This document shows positions 26,772-37,374 of a stretch of 64,000 nucleotides of DNA, one piece after another. Numbering within the stretch: position 1 is the first letter of the stretch; the number at the start of each line of letters is the position of its first letter. The translations under genes and the position numbers were made by a program. The stretch covers positions 124,001-188,000 of the forward strand of contig CBDFHG010000005.1 of NCBI GenBank assembly GCA_965247385.1. The letters are read 5' to 3'. Below the pieces are notes generated by a model that was given only the letters and a program-made list of their open reading frames with translations, searched no databases and was not told the DNA's origin. This DNA comes from Thermohalobaculum sp965247385. Its GTDB lineage: Bacteria > Pseudomonadota > Alphaproteobacteria > Rhodobacterales > Rhodobacteraceae.

Positions 26772-27684
26772 GGGCCGGGAACAGGCCCTTTGGCCTGACC
26801 GCCAGTATTGCCGCCATCATCAGGTAGATCAGCATCGAGGCCAGCGCCGAACCGATCGAGGTTGCCGACGAGGGGTCGGTGAACAACCCGAACAGCACCG
26901 GCAGAAAGATCCGCCCCATGGTATCGACCACGCCGACCAGCACCGCGCCCACCAGCGCTCCGCGGATCGAGCCGATGCCGCCGATCACGATGGTAACGAA
27001 GGCCAGGATCAGTACCGGCTCGCCCATCCCGACCTCGACCGATTGCAAGGCCCCGATCATCGCCCCGGCCAGCCCGGCCAGCCCGGCCCCGAGCGCGAAC
27101 ACCACCGTGTAGAGCCGGGCGATATCGACCCCAAGGGCGGCGATCATCTCGCGGTCGCTCTCGCCAGCGCGGATACGCATCCCGAGCCGCGTGCGCTGGA
27201 TCAGCACGTACAGCCCCGCCGCCACCGCCAGACCGGCGACGATGATCGCCAGCCGGAACACCGGGTATACGGCGCCGCCGGGCAGGCTGACATGGCCACT
27301 CAGCGCCTTTGGCATGTCGAGCCACAGCGGCTGCGCCCCGAACACCATCCGGGTGCCCTCGGAGAAGATCAGGATCAGCGCAAACGTCGCCAGCACCTGA
27401 TCCAGATGGCCGCGTCCATAAAGCCGGCGCATCACCCCGATCTCGACCAGCGCCCCCAGCGCCGCCGCCGCCAGCGTCCCGGTGCCGAGCCCGAGCCAGA
27501 ACGAGCCGGTCGCCCCCGTCACCGTGGCGCAGACGAAGGCACCGGCCATGTAGAGCGAGCCATGGGCCAGGTTGATCAGTCCCATGACCCCGAACACCAG
27601 CGTCAGCCCGGCCGCCATCAGGAACAGCATGACGCCAAACTGCACCCCGTTGAGGAGTTGCTCGATAAGGAGGGCGGTGGTCAT
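26764..27684 (-). CDS. livH: Branched-chain amino acid-type ABC permease LivH
   Basis: This 306-residue membrane protein has the LivH signature GLINLAHGSLYMAGAF near residues 35-50 and the cytoplasmic loop TRLGMRIRAGESDREMIAALG, which contacts the ATPases. It is the first permease after the binding-protein gene, with a 109-nt gap that could hold a processing or attenuation site. Confidence 0.92.
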   Translation of the reverse strand: MTTALLIEQLLNGVQFGVMLFLMAAGLTLVFGVMGLINLAHGSLYMAGAFVCATVTGATGSFWLGLGTGTLAAAALGALVEIGVMRRLYGRGHLDQVLATFALILIFSEGTRMVFGAQPLWLDMPKALSGHVSLPGGAVYPVFRLAIIVAGLAVAAGLYVLIQRTRLGMRIRAGESDREMIAALGVDIARLYTVVFALGAGLAGLAGAMIGALQSVEVGMGEPVLILAFVTIVIGGIGSIRGALVGAVLVGVVDTMGRIFLPVLFGLFTDPSSATSIGSALASMLIYLMMAAILAVRPKGLFPAHG

Positions 27685-27793
27685 GGGGAGATCAATTCAT
27701 CTGACCCGCAATGCCCCGGCCATGAGCCGGAGCCTCGCGCCGCCAAGCGCTGCCCATCAAGGTCCCGGCGCAAGGCCGGGACATTGGCGTTCC

Positions 27794-28930
27794 TCACATC
27801 GTGCACTCGCCCGCATAGGCGTCCTGGCGGTTCTCGATGGCGATGCCGACCAGTTTGTTGGTCGGTTTGCCGTCCCCGGCCACCACTTCGCGCACATAGA
27901 TGTTCTGGATCGGGTGGTGGTTCGGCCCGAATTTGAAATCACCGCGCACCGAGGTGAACGCCGCCGCTTCAAGCGCCGCGCGGAAGGCGTCCGCGTCCGA
28001 GGGCTGGGCCGTGTCCAGCGCCGACAGGATCAGGTTCGCAGTGTCGAAGCCCTGGCTGGCATAGAGCGTCGGCGTGCGGCCATACTCGGCCCGGAAGCTC
28101 TCGACGAAGGCCGCGTTGGCGGCGTTGTCCAGGTCATAGGCCCATTGCGAGGTGTTCTTCACCCCCAGTGCCGCGTCGCCGACCGCGCCCAGGATGATTT
28201 CGTCGAACGAGAAGGCGGGCCCGTAGACCGGCAGATCCACGCCAGCGCCCGCATACTGCTTCATGAAGGCGATGCCCATGCCGCCGGGCAGGAAGAAGAA
28301 CACGCTGTCGGCACCCGAGGCCCGAATCTGCGCGATCTCGGCCGCGTAGTCCTTCTGGCCCAGCTTGGTGTAGATCTCGCCCGCGACGTTATCGCCGTAA
28401 AGGCTCTTGAACCCGGTCAGCGCATCCGTGCCAGCCGGATAATTTGGCGCCAGGATGAAGGGGTTGGCCAGCCCGGCGGTCTTCATATACCCGCCCATCG
28501 CCGCGTGCAGGTCGTTGTTCTGCCAGGCGACGTTGAAATAGTTCGGGTGGCAACCCTTGCCCGCCAGCGCGCTCGGCCCGGCATTGGCCGACAGGTAGAA
28601 CACCCCTTGGCGTACTGTCGGCGGCACCACCGCCATGGCCAGGTTCGACCAGATGATCCCGGTCATGATGTCGACCTTGTCGCGCTGGATCATCTCGTCG
28701 GCGATCTGCTTGGCAAGATCGGGCTTGCGCGCATCGTCCTTGACGATCAGTTCCACATCGGCGCGCCCGGCCTGCTTCATCGCCAGAGCGAAGCCATCGC
28801 GCACATCGATCCCCAGATGCGAGCCGCCGCCAGAAAGGGTGGTGATCATGCCGATCTTGACCTCGGCCCCGGCCGAACCGGTTATCGCGATCCCGGCGGC
28901 CAGCAAGGCGCTTCCCAGTATCTTTTTCAT
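27794..28930 (-). CDS. Periplasmic substrate-binding protein of the Liv-type transporter
   Basis: This 378-residue protein has a signal peptide (MKKILGSALLAAGIAITGSA, cut near AGA-EV) and a type I periplasmic binding fold (Peripla_BP_6), seen from KIGMITTLSGGGSHLG onward. It delivers the ligand to LivHMGF. Family members take branched-chain amino acids, amides, urea or aromatic compounds. The divergent arylformamidase-like hydrolase and nearby alcohol dehydrogenase suggest an aromatic or amide ligand, but this is only contextual. Its promoter lies in the 139-bp divergent gap 28931-29069. Confidence 0.88.
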   Translation of the reverse strand: MKKILGSALLAAGIAITGSAGAEVKIGMITTLSGGGSHLGIDVRDGFALAMKQAGRADVELIVKDDARKPDLAKQIADEMIQRDKVDIMTGIIWSNLAMAVVPPTVRQGVFYLSANAGPSALAGKGCHPNYFNVAWQNNDLHAAMGGYMKTAGLANPFILAPNYPAGTDALTGFKSLYGDNVAGEIYTKLGQKDYAAEIAQIRASGADSVFFFLPGGMGIAFMKQYAGAGVDLPVYGPAFSFDEIILGAVGDAALGVKNTSQWAYDLDNAANAAFVESFRAEYGRTPTLYASQGFDTANLILSALDTAQPSDADAFRAALEAAAFTSVRGDFKFGPNHHPIQNIYVREVVAGDGKPTNKLVGIAIENRQDAYAGECTM

Positions 28931-29069
28931 CTCGTGTCCCTCCTATGGGTGGATATGGTCTGATGTTGTGTCTTCGGAGTGTGACTTGACCGCGACTCGG
29001 CGCATTTTTCCACCCCACCTGGCCAGGAAGGCGAAGAAAATTCCTCGGAACCAACGCTATTCTCGCAAA

Positions 29070-29882
29070 ATGGACTGGGATGACGCCTATAACAACCGCG
29101 ACCATATCCCCGACGCGGAAAGCTACCCACCGCGCTTGGCAGCGGCAGCGGCGGCGTTCCGCAAGCGGCTGGCGGCGACGGGCCGGGCCCGGCTCGACAT
29201 CGCCTATGGCGCCACGGCGCGCGAGCGGTTCGACCTGTTCCTGCCGCAAGGCGCGGCGCAGGGGCTGGTGGTCTTCGTCCATGGCGGCTACTGGCGCGCC
29301 TTCGGCAAGTCCGACTGGTCGCATCTGGCCGATGGGCCGCTGGAACGCGGCTGGGCGGTGGCGATGCCGGGCTACACGCTGTGCCCGCAGATCCGCATCT
29401 CCGGCATCACCCGGCAGACCGGCGCGGCGATTGCAGCGGCGGCACGCGAAATGGATGGGCCGATCCGGCTGACCGGGCATTCGGCGGGCGGGCACCTGGT
29501 GACGCGGATGCTGTGCCAGGACGCGCCGTTGCCCGATGTGGTCGCCGCGCGGATCGTCTCCGTCACCTCGATCAGCGGCGTCCATGACCTGCGCCCGCTG
29601 ATCCATACGGCGATGAACGCCGACCTGATGCTCGACCGGACCGAGGCGACCGCCGAAAGCCCGGCGCTGCTGGAGCCCCGATCCGACATACCGCTCACCT
29701 GCTGGGTCGGCGCCGCCGAGCGCCCCGAATTCCGCCGCCAGAACGCGCTTCTGGCCAATATTTGGACCGGCTTCGGCGTGAAAAGCCGCGCGGTGGAGGA
29801 ACCCGACCGCCACCATTTCAACGTCATCGACGGGTTGCAAGAACCCGGCAGCCCGCTGACCAAGGCGCTTCTGGCAGGCTGA
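29070..29882 (+). CDS. Alpha/beta hydrolase, arylformamidase-like
   Basis: The start is ATG 29070 (MDWDDAYNNRDHIPD); the open frame upstream is not coding. The 270-residue protein has the oxyanion motif HGGYWRAF, nucleophile elbow GHSAGGHLV (Ser), a late Asp region near AERPEF and the catalytic His in DRHHFNVI. The pattern HGGYW plus GHSAGG is typical of kynurenine formamidase-like/BD-FAE esterases. It is divergent from the Liv transporter genes. The substrate is unproven. Confidence 0.82.
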   Translation: MDWDDAYNNRDHIPDAESYPPRLAAAAAAFRKRLAATGRARLDIAYGATARERFDLFLPQGAAQGLVVFVHGGYWRAFGKSDWSHLADGPLERGWAVAMPGYTLCPQIRISGITRQTGAAIAAAAREMDGPIRLTGHSAGGHLVTRMLCQDAPLPDVVAARIVSVTSISGVHDLRPLIHTAMNADLMLDRTEATAESPALLEPRSDIPLTCWVGAAERPEFRRQNALLANIWTGFGVKSRAVEEPDRHHFNVIDGLQEPGSPLTKALLAG

Positions 29883-30023
29883 GGCAACCGTCGCCGCCGC
29901 CATGTCGGCTCTCTTTTGCCCGCGCCCAATGGATGCGAAGCAGCCTTTGGAACAGGCGCAAAAAACACCGGGCGGGGGGTAAAGGGATCTCACTCGGCGA
30001 AACCCCGTATCACGCATCCGCGC

Positions 30024-31178
30024 TCACAACGCCTGCGAATAAATCTCCAACGCCGCCTCGTAGGTCATCTCGCACGGGTTGTTGACCAGGAGGCGCTCCT
30101 GCTTCATCGCGTCCTCGGCCAGCATCGGCAGGTGGTTGTGGTTTACGCCGACCTCGCTGAGGCACGTGGTCATGCCCAACTCCGGGCCCAGCGCCTTGAA
30201 GTTGTCGATCATCCCGGTCACGCGCATCTCGCCGTCAAAACCGGCCAGTTCCGGGAAGATGATCGGCGCCAGTTCGGCATACATCGCCGCCGCGCTGGCG
30301 CGATTGAAATCCAGCACGTATGGCAGCACCATGGCGTTCGACAACCCGTGCGCCACATGGAAATGCCCGCCCAGCGGATAGGCCAGCGCATGGACCGCCG
30401 CCACCGGCGCATTGGCGAACGCCATCCCCGCCAGCATCGAGCCCAGCAACATGTTGCCCCGCCCCTCCAGGTCGCCCGGATCGGCGCAGGCCGTGCGGAT
30501 ATTGGCCCCCAGCAATTCCAGCGCCTGGCGCGCCAGGCAGTCCGAGACCAGGTTCTTCCTGTGCTTCGAGGTAAACGCCTCGATGGCATGGACCATGGCG
30601 TCGATCCCGGTCGCCGCCGTCACCGCCGCGGGCAGCCCGATGGTCAGGCTGGCGTCCAGCACGGCATAGTCGGGCAGCAACTGACGGCTGACGACGCCCT
30701 TCTTCTCGGCCGCACCGGTGGTGACGATGGCGATCGGCGTGACCTCGGAGCCGGTCCCCGCCGTGGTCGGCGCCAGCACCAGCGGCAACCGCTCTCCCTT
30801 GACGTTGGCGATGCCGTACATCCCGGCAATCGGCTGATCCTCGCCGAGCAGCACGGCGATCAACTTGGCGGTGTCCATCGGTGAGCCGCCGCCGACCGAG
30901 ACCACGCCATCGACCTCAGCCTCGCGGCAGGCGGCCACCGCATCCAGGACTTTCGCTTCGGGCGGGTCGGCAATGACATCCGACCAGGTAAAAACCTCGA
31001 CCCCAGCCGCCGACAACCCACCCAGCGCCGCCTCGGCCAACCCCAGCCCCAGCACCCCCTCATCGGTCACCAAGGCGACCTTGCGGCAATCCAGTTCGGC
31101 CAGGATGCCGCCGATCTTGGCAGTGGCCCCCACCTCGGACAGGATCGAGCGGGTGGTCTGGAAGCTGAAGGGGGTCAT
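30024..31178 (-). CDS. Iron-containing alcohol dehydrogenase
   Basis: The start is MTPFSFQTTRSIL at 31178, behind ggag. The 384-residue protein has the group III alcohol dehydrogenase layout: NAD(P) motif GGGSPMDTAK near residue 95, TTAGTGSEVT, and metal ligands in GIDAMVHAIEAF (Asp, His) and HALAYPLGGHFHVAHGLSNA (His, His). It oxidises alcohols or reduces aldehydes with an Fe2+ or Zn2+ cofactor. The substrate cannot be told. It stands alone between the hydrolase gene and IS remnants. Confidence 0.9.
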   Translation of the reverse strand: MTPFSFQTTRSILSEVGATAKIGGILAELDCRKVALVTDEGVLGLGLAEAALGGLSAAGVEVFTWSDVIADPPEAKVLDAVAACREAEVDGVVSVGGGSPMDTAKLIAVLLGEDQPIAGMYGIANVKGERLPLVLAPTTAGTGSEVTPIAIVTTGAAEKKGVVSRQLLPDYAVLDASLTIGLPAAVTAATGIDAMVHAIEAFTSKHRKNLVSDCLARQALELLGANIRTACADPGDLEGRGNMLLGSMLAGMAFANAPVAAVHALAYPLGGHFHVAHGLSNAMVLPYVLDFNRASAAAMYAELAPIIFPELAGFDGEMRVTGMIDNFKALGPELGMTTCLSEVGVNHNHLPMLAEDAMKQERLLVNNPCEMTYEAALEIYSQAL

Positions 31179-31360
31179 GGCGGTCTCCGGTGTGTCGCTT
31201 GAAAAGCAAACCCCATTCAAGGCCGATGCGCAAGCCCGCCTGGAACCATCTTCTCAGGGATAAACCCGGACCTCGCAGCGCTCGAACCGGTCGCATTCGA
31301 GCCAGCGCCCGTCGCGCTCGCCCCCCACCCGCATGCCGCGATCCATAAGGCCGTTTTAAC

Positions 31361-32046
31361 TTGACGCAGCAGCCGAATGTAGAGAACGAGCGCACGGTCG
31401 GCAAGCAGCTGGCGGCGCTCGGCTATCGGCGGCTGTCGGTGCGTCCGCAACACCCGAAGGCCGACCCCGCGGAGCAGGAGGCGTTTAAAAAAACTTCTCC
31501 CGGACGGTAGCGGCGACCCTCCCCGAGGCGGCGCGCGGCAAACCGCTCGAGATCTGGTTCCAGGATGAAGCCAGGGTGGGTCAGCAGGGCACGCTGACAA
31601 GGGTCTGGGCGAAGCGCGGCACCCGCCCCCGCGCCGTCCGCGACACGCGCTACAAATCGGCCTGCATTTTCGGCGCAGTCTGCCCTGACCGCGCCACCGC
31701 CGCCGGTCTGGTCATGCCCTTCGCCGACACCGAGGCGATGAATGCCCACCTCGCCGAGATCGCCCGCGCCGTAGCCCCTGGTGCCCACGCGGCACTCGTC
31801 GCCGACGGTGCCGGCTGGCATGCCAGCAAAGACCTCATAGTGCCCGACAACATCACGCTGATCATTCTCCCGCCATACGCGCCCGAACTCAATCCGGTCG
31901 AAAACGTCTGGCAATACCTGCGCGCCAACAAGCTCGCCATAACCGTCTTCGATGGCTACGCCGACATCGTCGACAAATGCTGCACCGCATGGAACTTCTT
32001 CGCAAACGATACAGCCGCCATCGCCACCATCACCACACGACAATGA
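31361..32046 (+). pseudogene. IS630-family transposase remnant with an A7C slip site
   Basis: The frame begins inside the winged-helix half (VENERTVGKQLAALGYRRL, then SVRPQHP) and reaches EAFKK. The DDE half continues in the -1 frame: LEIWFQDEARVGQQGTLTRV, DGAGWHASKDL, and PPYAPELNPVENVW with the final Glu. The switch falls exactly at TTT followed by seven A and C (31484-31494), the kind of site at which IS630-type elements can use programmed -1 frameshifting. The first part of the gene is missing, so the copy is dead regardless. Confidence 0.8.
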
Positions 32047-32086
32047 GCACAGGTCAATCTCCAGGGCCGTTGGTTAGGCGAGGTTT

Positions 32087-33121
<1,035 letters not shown>

Positions 33122-33135
33122 GGCCATCCTTCCCT

Positions 33136-33470
33136 CAGTAATACCATTCTCTTCGGATTTCGACCCTCGGACGGTGGCCGGCCCCGTTCATGGCAACACA
33201 AACCCGCTGAGCAACGCCCTGTGAGTGAACGCCGATCCTTTCGACCAGGAACTCAGCTTGTTTACCTTACCTTGACCGATCGAGAAACCCCATTGCCAGA
33301 CCACTGGCTCGCTTGGACCGCATCCCAATTGATCTCCTCAAGGGCTTCAATGTCCGAGCGATCCTGGAGGTAGTAGGCGCCCGCATTGGACAGCGTGAAC
33401 GCCCATCGTTTGTTACTGGCTGCAGCCCATGCAACCGTTTCCGCAAGATCTGCCTCAAGAAGGCTGAGAC
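33136..33470 (-). pseudogene. darT: Degraded darT toxin gene (C-terminal part)
   Basis: On the minus strand one frame reads RWAFTLSNAGAYYLQ, then DRSDIEALEEINWDAVQA. A second frame then reads KQAEFLVERIGVHSQGVAQR to RVEIRREWYY and a stop 14 nt before darG. These match DarT C-terminal segments, which in intact proteins are continuous; here a frameshift (near a doubled GGTAA) and an apparent deletion separate them. The N-terminal catalytic part is absent: at about 33470 the sequence joins the promoter/start of the divergent DUF2274 gene. Confidence 0.72.
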
Positions 33471-33471
33471 C

Positions 33472-33726
33472 ATGCTGAAACTCGACCGATTGCCCGAACG
33501 CACGCCCGTCAAGCTGTCCATCCAGATTACTCCGGCGCTGAACGCCGAGTTGCAGGACTATGCCGCCATTTATGCCAAAGCCTATGGCAAGGACGAATCC
33601 GTCGCGAATTTGATCCCGTTCATGCTCGAAGCCTTCATTGCCGGCGATCCCGGATTCAAGAAGGCCCGGCGCGCATTGAATGGCGACAGCAACACCCAGT
33701 TATCCAAACTAGCCGGAGAAAAATGA
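33472..33726 (+). CDS. DUF2274 conjugative-element protein
   Basis: ATG 33472 begins MLKLDRLPERTPVKLSIQIT; 84 residues. This is the DUF2274 family, whose members lie directly after trbI in Trb-type conjugative elements. The predicted structure is a small alpha/beta protein with no catalytic motif. Its stop overlaps the ATGATCATG at the start of the DUF736 gene. No trb genes are visible, so this is an orphaned piece of an integrative conjugative element. Confidence 0.82.
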   Translation: MLKLDRLPERTPVKLSIQITPALNAELQDYAAIYAKAYGKDESVANLIPFMLEAFIAGDPGFKKARRALNGDSNTQLSKLAGEK

Positions 33727-33728
33727 TC

Positions 33729-34037
33729 ATGGCCACGATCGGAACATTCACCGCCGCCAAGGACGGCTATGTCGGCACTATCCGCACCATGACCATCAAC
33801 GTGAAGACCAAAATCGTCGCCAATGATCAAAAAAGTAACGAGAAAGCACCCGACTTCCGGGTCTATGCCGGGGGCGCGGAACTCGGCGCCGCGTGGCGGG
33901 AGAAAACCAGTGGTGACGAGCCGAAGGGTTACCTTTCCGTGCTGCTTGATGATCCCGGTTTTGCGGAGCCAATCAGAGCAGCGTTCTTTGAGAATGTGGA
34001 AGAGGGAACCGGGGTTCTGGTTTGGAGCCGACGTTAG
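33729..34037 (+). CDS. DUF736 conjugative-element protein
   Basis: This 102-residue protein reads MATIGTFTAAKDGYVGTIRT to YLSVLLDDPGFAEPIRAAFF, a clear DUF736 match. These small proteins are common cargo of alphaproteobacterial plasmids and conjugative elements; the function is unknown. The start chosen at 33729 matches the family N-terminus (MATIG). The next 189 nt (34038-34226) hold no gene. Confidence 0.88.
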   Translation: MATIGTFTAAKDGYVGTIRTMTINVKTKIVANDQKSNEKAPDFRVYAGGAELGAAWREKTSGDEPKGYLSVLLDDPGFAEPIRAAFFENVEEGTGVLVWSRR

Positions 34038-34226
34038 CTGGATCCGTCAGCCTTTCGCAATTCGAGCCTCAACTGCACACGCCTATTGATACTTTCGCAT
34101 GACTTCTATTGACAATTTCGCACGAATCGTATTGGTATTTCTGCAGCATGCCTAATAGCATTTCGGCACACATGCTGGTTGCCGCATTCCGCTGTCAATC
34201 TGCATTGCCCGTAGAAGGGAAGTTGC

Positions 34227-35510
34227 ATGGCGACTGCGATACTGCCGAGACATCTCAACAAGGAAATCGACGAAGCGCTTACCTCCGCACGTGTTGTCAA
34301 TATCGTAGGACCACGGCAATCAGGCAAGACCACGCTTGTCCGGGATTTGCTGGGCAAGGGGCGATTTGTCACTCTTGATGATGAGGCGGTTCTCACGGCA
34401 ATCGACGCTGACCCGGTTGGCCAACTTCAAGGCCTGGTTGCTGAGACCGGCAATGCGCCGCTTGTTATTGACGAAGCGCAACGCTCCGCGCGACTGGCCT
34501 TAGCGATCAAGAAGCTTGTCGATGAGAACCGCCGTATGGGGCAGTTCGTTTTAACGGGCTCGTCGAATATTTTTACCTCTGCCGGGGTCGCAGATTCATT
34601 GGCCGGGCGTGTTCGCACACTCAAGCTACTTCCGTTGAGCGCCGCCGAGATCCACCAGCAAGGACCAGCAAGACTGCTTGATTGGGCGGGGCGCGCCAAT
34701 CCTGATCTTGCACATCTGCCACCGCCCGGCGTGATCACACGCGATGTCTATATCGATCTCATCCTCCGCGGCGGTTATCCTGAAATCCGTGACTTCGACC
34801 AGCGTCCACGGCAAAGGCGATACCGCGATTATCTCGATGCCGTCATTGATCGCGATGTTGCTGATGTCCTTAAAGTTCGGAAGACAGACGCGCTGCGGCG
34901 GTTGGTCGATCAGATCGCTGTCCGTACCGGTGAGGAACTCAACATTCAACAACTCACCGGCATCGTCGGCGTTCGCCGGAGCACGCTCGACCAATATCTG
35001 GACGTGCTGACGCGCCTGTCCATTATGGCTCGTTTGGGTGCCTGGGCATCTGGAGAGGCGCGTCGGGAAATCCGAAATGCAAAATCACATATGCTGGATA
35101 CAGGTCTTGCGGCCGCATTGCGCAGACTGACTGATCGTTCTTTCGCACCGGATGCAAGTCCGACGGCCTTGGGCGGACTGGTGGAAAGTTCTGTCTATGT
35201 CGAACTGCTCAAATCCATTCCCTATCAAGCAGAGGATTGGCGCCTCTACCATTGGCGCGGAGCAGGGGGCAGGGAAGTTGACATTCTTGCCGAGAGCGAT
35301 CGCCGGCTGGTTGCATTCGAGGTCAAGGCGTCAACGACGGTGGTTGATGCGGATTTCAAACATTTGCGCTGGTTCGCCTCCGACGGGCCGGGCGCATCAT
35401 GGCGTGTCACTGCAATCGTCATCTATCTGGGGGAACGGCCCCTAAGTTTTGGCGAACGGCTGTTTGCTCTGCCGTTGTCTTCGTTTTGGGGGTTCCCTCC
35501 CGAACGGTGA
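34227..35510 (+). CDS. AAA ATPase with DUF4143
   Basis: This 427-residue protein has an N-terminal AAA_14 P-loop (GPRQSGKTTLV near residue 30), Walker B PLVIDEAQ and sensor FVLTGSS, then a C-terminal DUF4143 domain with a degenerate nuclease-like core (REVDILAESDRRLVAFEVKA, matching the D...ExK pattern). The cellular role is not established. The family is often carried on accessory DNA. Its 3' end overlaps the convergent integrase fragment by 92 bp. Confidence 0.85.
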   Translation: MATAILPRHLNKEIDEALTSARVVNIVGPRQSGKTTLVRDLLGKGRFVTLDDEAVLTAIDADPVGQLQGLVAETGNAPLVIDEAQRSARLALAIKKLVDENRRMGQFVLTGSSNIFTSAGVADSLAGRVRTLKLLPLSAAEIHQQGPARLLDWAGRANPDLAHLPPPGVITRDVYIDLILRGGYPEIRDFDQRPRQRRYRDYLDAVIDRDVADVLKVRKTDALRRLVDQIAVRTGEELNIQQLTGIVGVRRSTLDQYLDVLTRLSIMARLGAWASGEARREIRNAKSHMLDTGLAAALRRLTDRSFAPDASPTALGGLVESSVYVELLKSIPYQAEDWRLYHWRGAGGREVDILAESDRRLVAFEVKASTTVVDADFKHLRWFASDGPGASWRVTAIVIYLGERPLSFGERLFALPLSSFWGFPPER

Positions 35511-35762
35511 CGCTGTCAATACCGTTCAGTGCCTGATCGATACGGGAGCTTATCTGTTCGGAGGCAGACCTTAACGGGTGATCCGCCAAGTGAGTGTATC
35601 GGGCAGTGGTTGACGACTGAGTATGCCCGAGCAGAGCCCCGATGATCGGCAAACTCAAACCTCCCGCGGCGGCGATGCTTGCAAAGGTGTGACGAAGATC
35701 ATGCAGGCGCACATCATCGAGGCCGGCCTTGGCACGCAAGCGCACCCAAAAATCATGGCCCC
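35419..35762 (-). pseudogene. Tyrosine recombinase/integrase, C-terminal fragment
   Basis: The fragment reads DFWVRLRAKAGLDDVRLHDL and RHTFAS, then GHTQSSTTARYTHL: it contains the second catalytic Arg (HDLRHTFAS), His (LLGHTQ) and Tyr (ARYTH). The N-terminal and first catalytic parts are absent because the IS1380-type element begins at about 35763. This was probably the integrase of the conjugative element whose DUF2274/DUF736 genes lie nearby. A matching attachment site was not found. Confidence 0.8.
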
Positions 35763-37374
35763 TGATTCTGGATCAAAAAAGTTGAAATTCCCCGTTGGCT
35801 TTGAATCCAAAGGGATTCATGATGGGTTTTATGAATAACTCAATCACCAACGGGGTGAAAATAACATGGCACAGGGCGTTCTTCCTTTCGAGTACGAAAG
35901 CGCGCCGGGCAGCAGCGATCTGACGGGTTTTGCCGGGATCGGTGTTTACCTTGATTTGATTGAGGCATCGGGACTGGCGGCTGCGGTGCGGCGCCAGGTG
36001 CGGGTGGCGGGGCGGCAGGGCTGGCTGGATGTGCAGATGATCATCACGGTGATCGCACTCAATCTGTGCGGGGGTGATCGGGTCGAGGATCTGGAACGCC
36101 TGGAGGCGGACGCCGGCTTTGCCGCGACCATGGATGCGGTTGAGCGGCGGCTGTTGGTGCGCCGGGAACGGCGGCAACTGAAGAGCCGGTTTCGGCGCGG
36201 TCGCGGGCGCAGCGTGCCTTCGCCGTCGGCTCTGTCGGGCTGGTTGGAACGCTTCCACGACGCAGGCCAGGAAGAGCTGCGGGAGGCCGGGCGTGCCTTC
36301 ATCCCGCGCCCGTCGGCGGGTCTGCCTGGTCTGCGGCGTGTCAATCAGGCGCTGGTGTCATTTCTGCAGCACCATCGCAGGCAGGGCTCGGCGACGCTGG
36401 ACATGGACGCGACGCTGGTGCAGAGCCACAAGCGCCAGGCGGAATACTGCTACAAGAAGTTCAAGGCCTGTCAGCCGTTGAACACCTGGTGGGCGGAACA
36501 GCAGGTGATCGTGCATTCCGAGTTCCGCGACGGCAATGTGCCGGCTGGCTATCGGCAGTTGCAGGTGTTGCAGGCCTCGCTGGCGGCGCTGCCTGGGGGC
36601 GTGGACAAGGTCTGTCTGCGCTCGGACACGGCGGGTTATCAGAAGGATCTGCTGCTCTGTTGTGGCGAGGGCCGGGACAAGGTTTTCGGGGTGATCGAGT
36701 TCGCCGTCGGCGCCAACGTGACGGCGGAATTCCGGCGTGCTGCCCTGGCCGTGCCGGAGGCCGAGTGGCGGCCGCTGGATCGTGTTTTTGACGGGCAACG
36801 TCAGGAGACCGGCCAGGAGTGGGCGGAGGTCTGCCATGTACCGAGTTGGGTGGGCGAGAGCAAGACGCGGGCGGATTACCGCTTCCTGGCGATCCGGGAG
36901 CCGCTGGAACAGTTGGAGCCTGGCGATGGGGATCAGTTGCCGTTCCCGACCGCGGCGTTTGCCTCGAAGGGGCGCAGCAAGCTGTTCGCCCTGGTCACCA
37001 ACCGTGATCTGCCGGGCGATGCGGTGATCTGGTGGTCCCGGGAGCGCTGTGGCAAGAGCGAGGAAGTCCACGCGGTGATGAAGCACGACCTGGCTGGCGG
37101 CACCCTGCCCTCGGGTCTGTTCGGAGCCAATGCGGCCTGGTGGGCGATCATGGTGCTGGCGCATGATCTGAACGCGGTGATGAAGCAACCGGTTCCGGGA
37201 CCGGCCTGGGTGGCACGGCGGATGAAGGCCTTGCGCCTGGCTCTGATCGCCCTGCCTGGCCGGGTGATCCGTCATGCGCGGCGGCTGATCATCCGTTTGG
37301 CGAGCGAAGCGGGGCTCGATCTGGTGCTGAGCGCCAGGCGGAAGATCCTGGCCCTGGCGCGCGGCCCGACCTGA
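35763..37374 (+). mobile_element. IS1380-family insertion sequence (right end not defined)
   Basis: The left end is placed at cccctgattctggatc, where the integrase reading frame stops. A weakly matching inverse, ggaatcctgg, near 37600 could be the right end, giving about 1.85 kb, but the match is poor and no target duplication was found; the coordinate given stops at the transposase gene. Confidence 0.6.
35866..37374 (+). CDS. IS1380-family transposase
   Basis: This 502-residue DDE transposase begins MAQGVLPFEYESAPG. Family blocks: LDMDATLVQSHKRQAEYCYK (catalytic Asp), LRSDTAGYQKDLL (second Asp, as in IS1380 RxDSAGY), CGKSEEVHAVMKHDLAGG (Glu) and ANAAWWAIMVLAHDLN. The frame is intact. It interrupts the integrase gene on the left. 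Confidence 0.88.
   Translation: MAQGVLPFEYESAPGSSDLTGFAGIGVYLDLIEASGLAAAVRRQVRVAGRQGWLDVQMIITVIALNLCGGDRVEDLERLEADAGFAATMDAVERRLLVRRERRQLKSRFRRGRGRSVPSPSALSGWLERFHDAGQEELREAGRAFIPRPSAGLPGLRRVNQALVSFLQHHRRQGSATLDMDATLVQSHKRQAEYCYKKFKACQPLNTWWAEQQVIVHSEFRDGNVPAGYRQLQVLQASLAALPGGVDKVCLRSDTAGYQKDLLLCCGEGRDKVFGVIEFAVGANVTAEFRRAALAVPEAEWRPLDRVFDGQRQETGQEWAEVCHVPSWVGESKTRADYRFLAIREPLEQLEPGDGDQLPFPTAAFASKGRSKLFALVTNRDLPGDAVIWWSRERCGKSEEVHAVMKHDLAGGTLPSGLFGANAAWWAIMVLAHDLNAVMKQPVPGPAWVARRMKALRLALIALPGRVIRHARRLIIRLASEAGLDLVLSARRKILALARGPT

Noticed and set aside
28389..30017. 542-residue minus-strand frame spanning livK and the hydrolase
   Set aside because: It crosses two well-supported divergent genes and their promoter gap with no domain.
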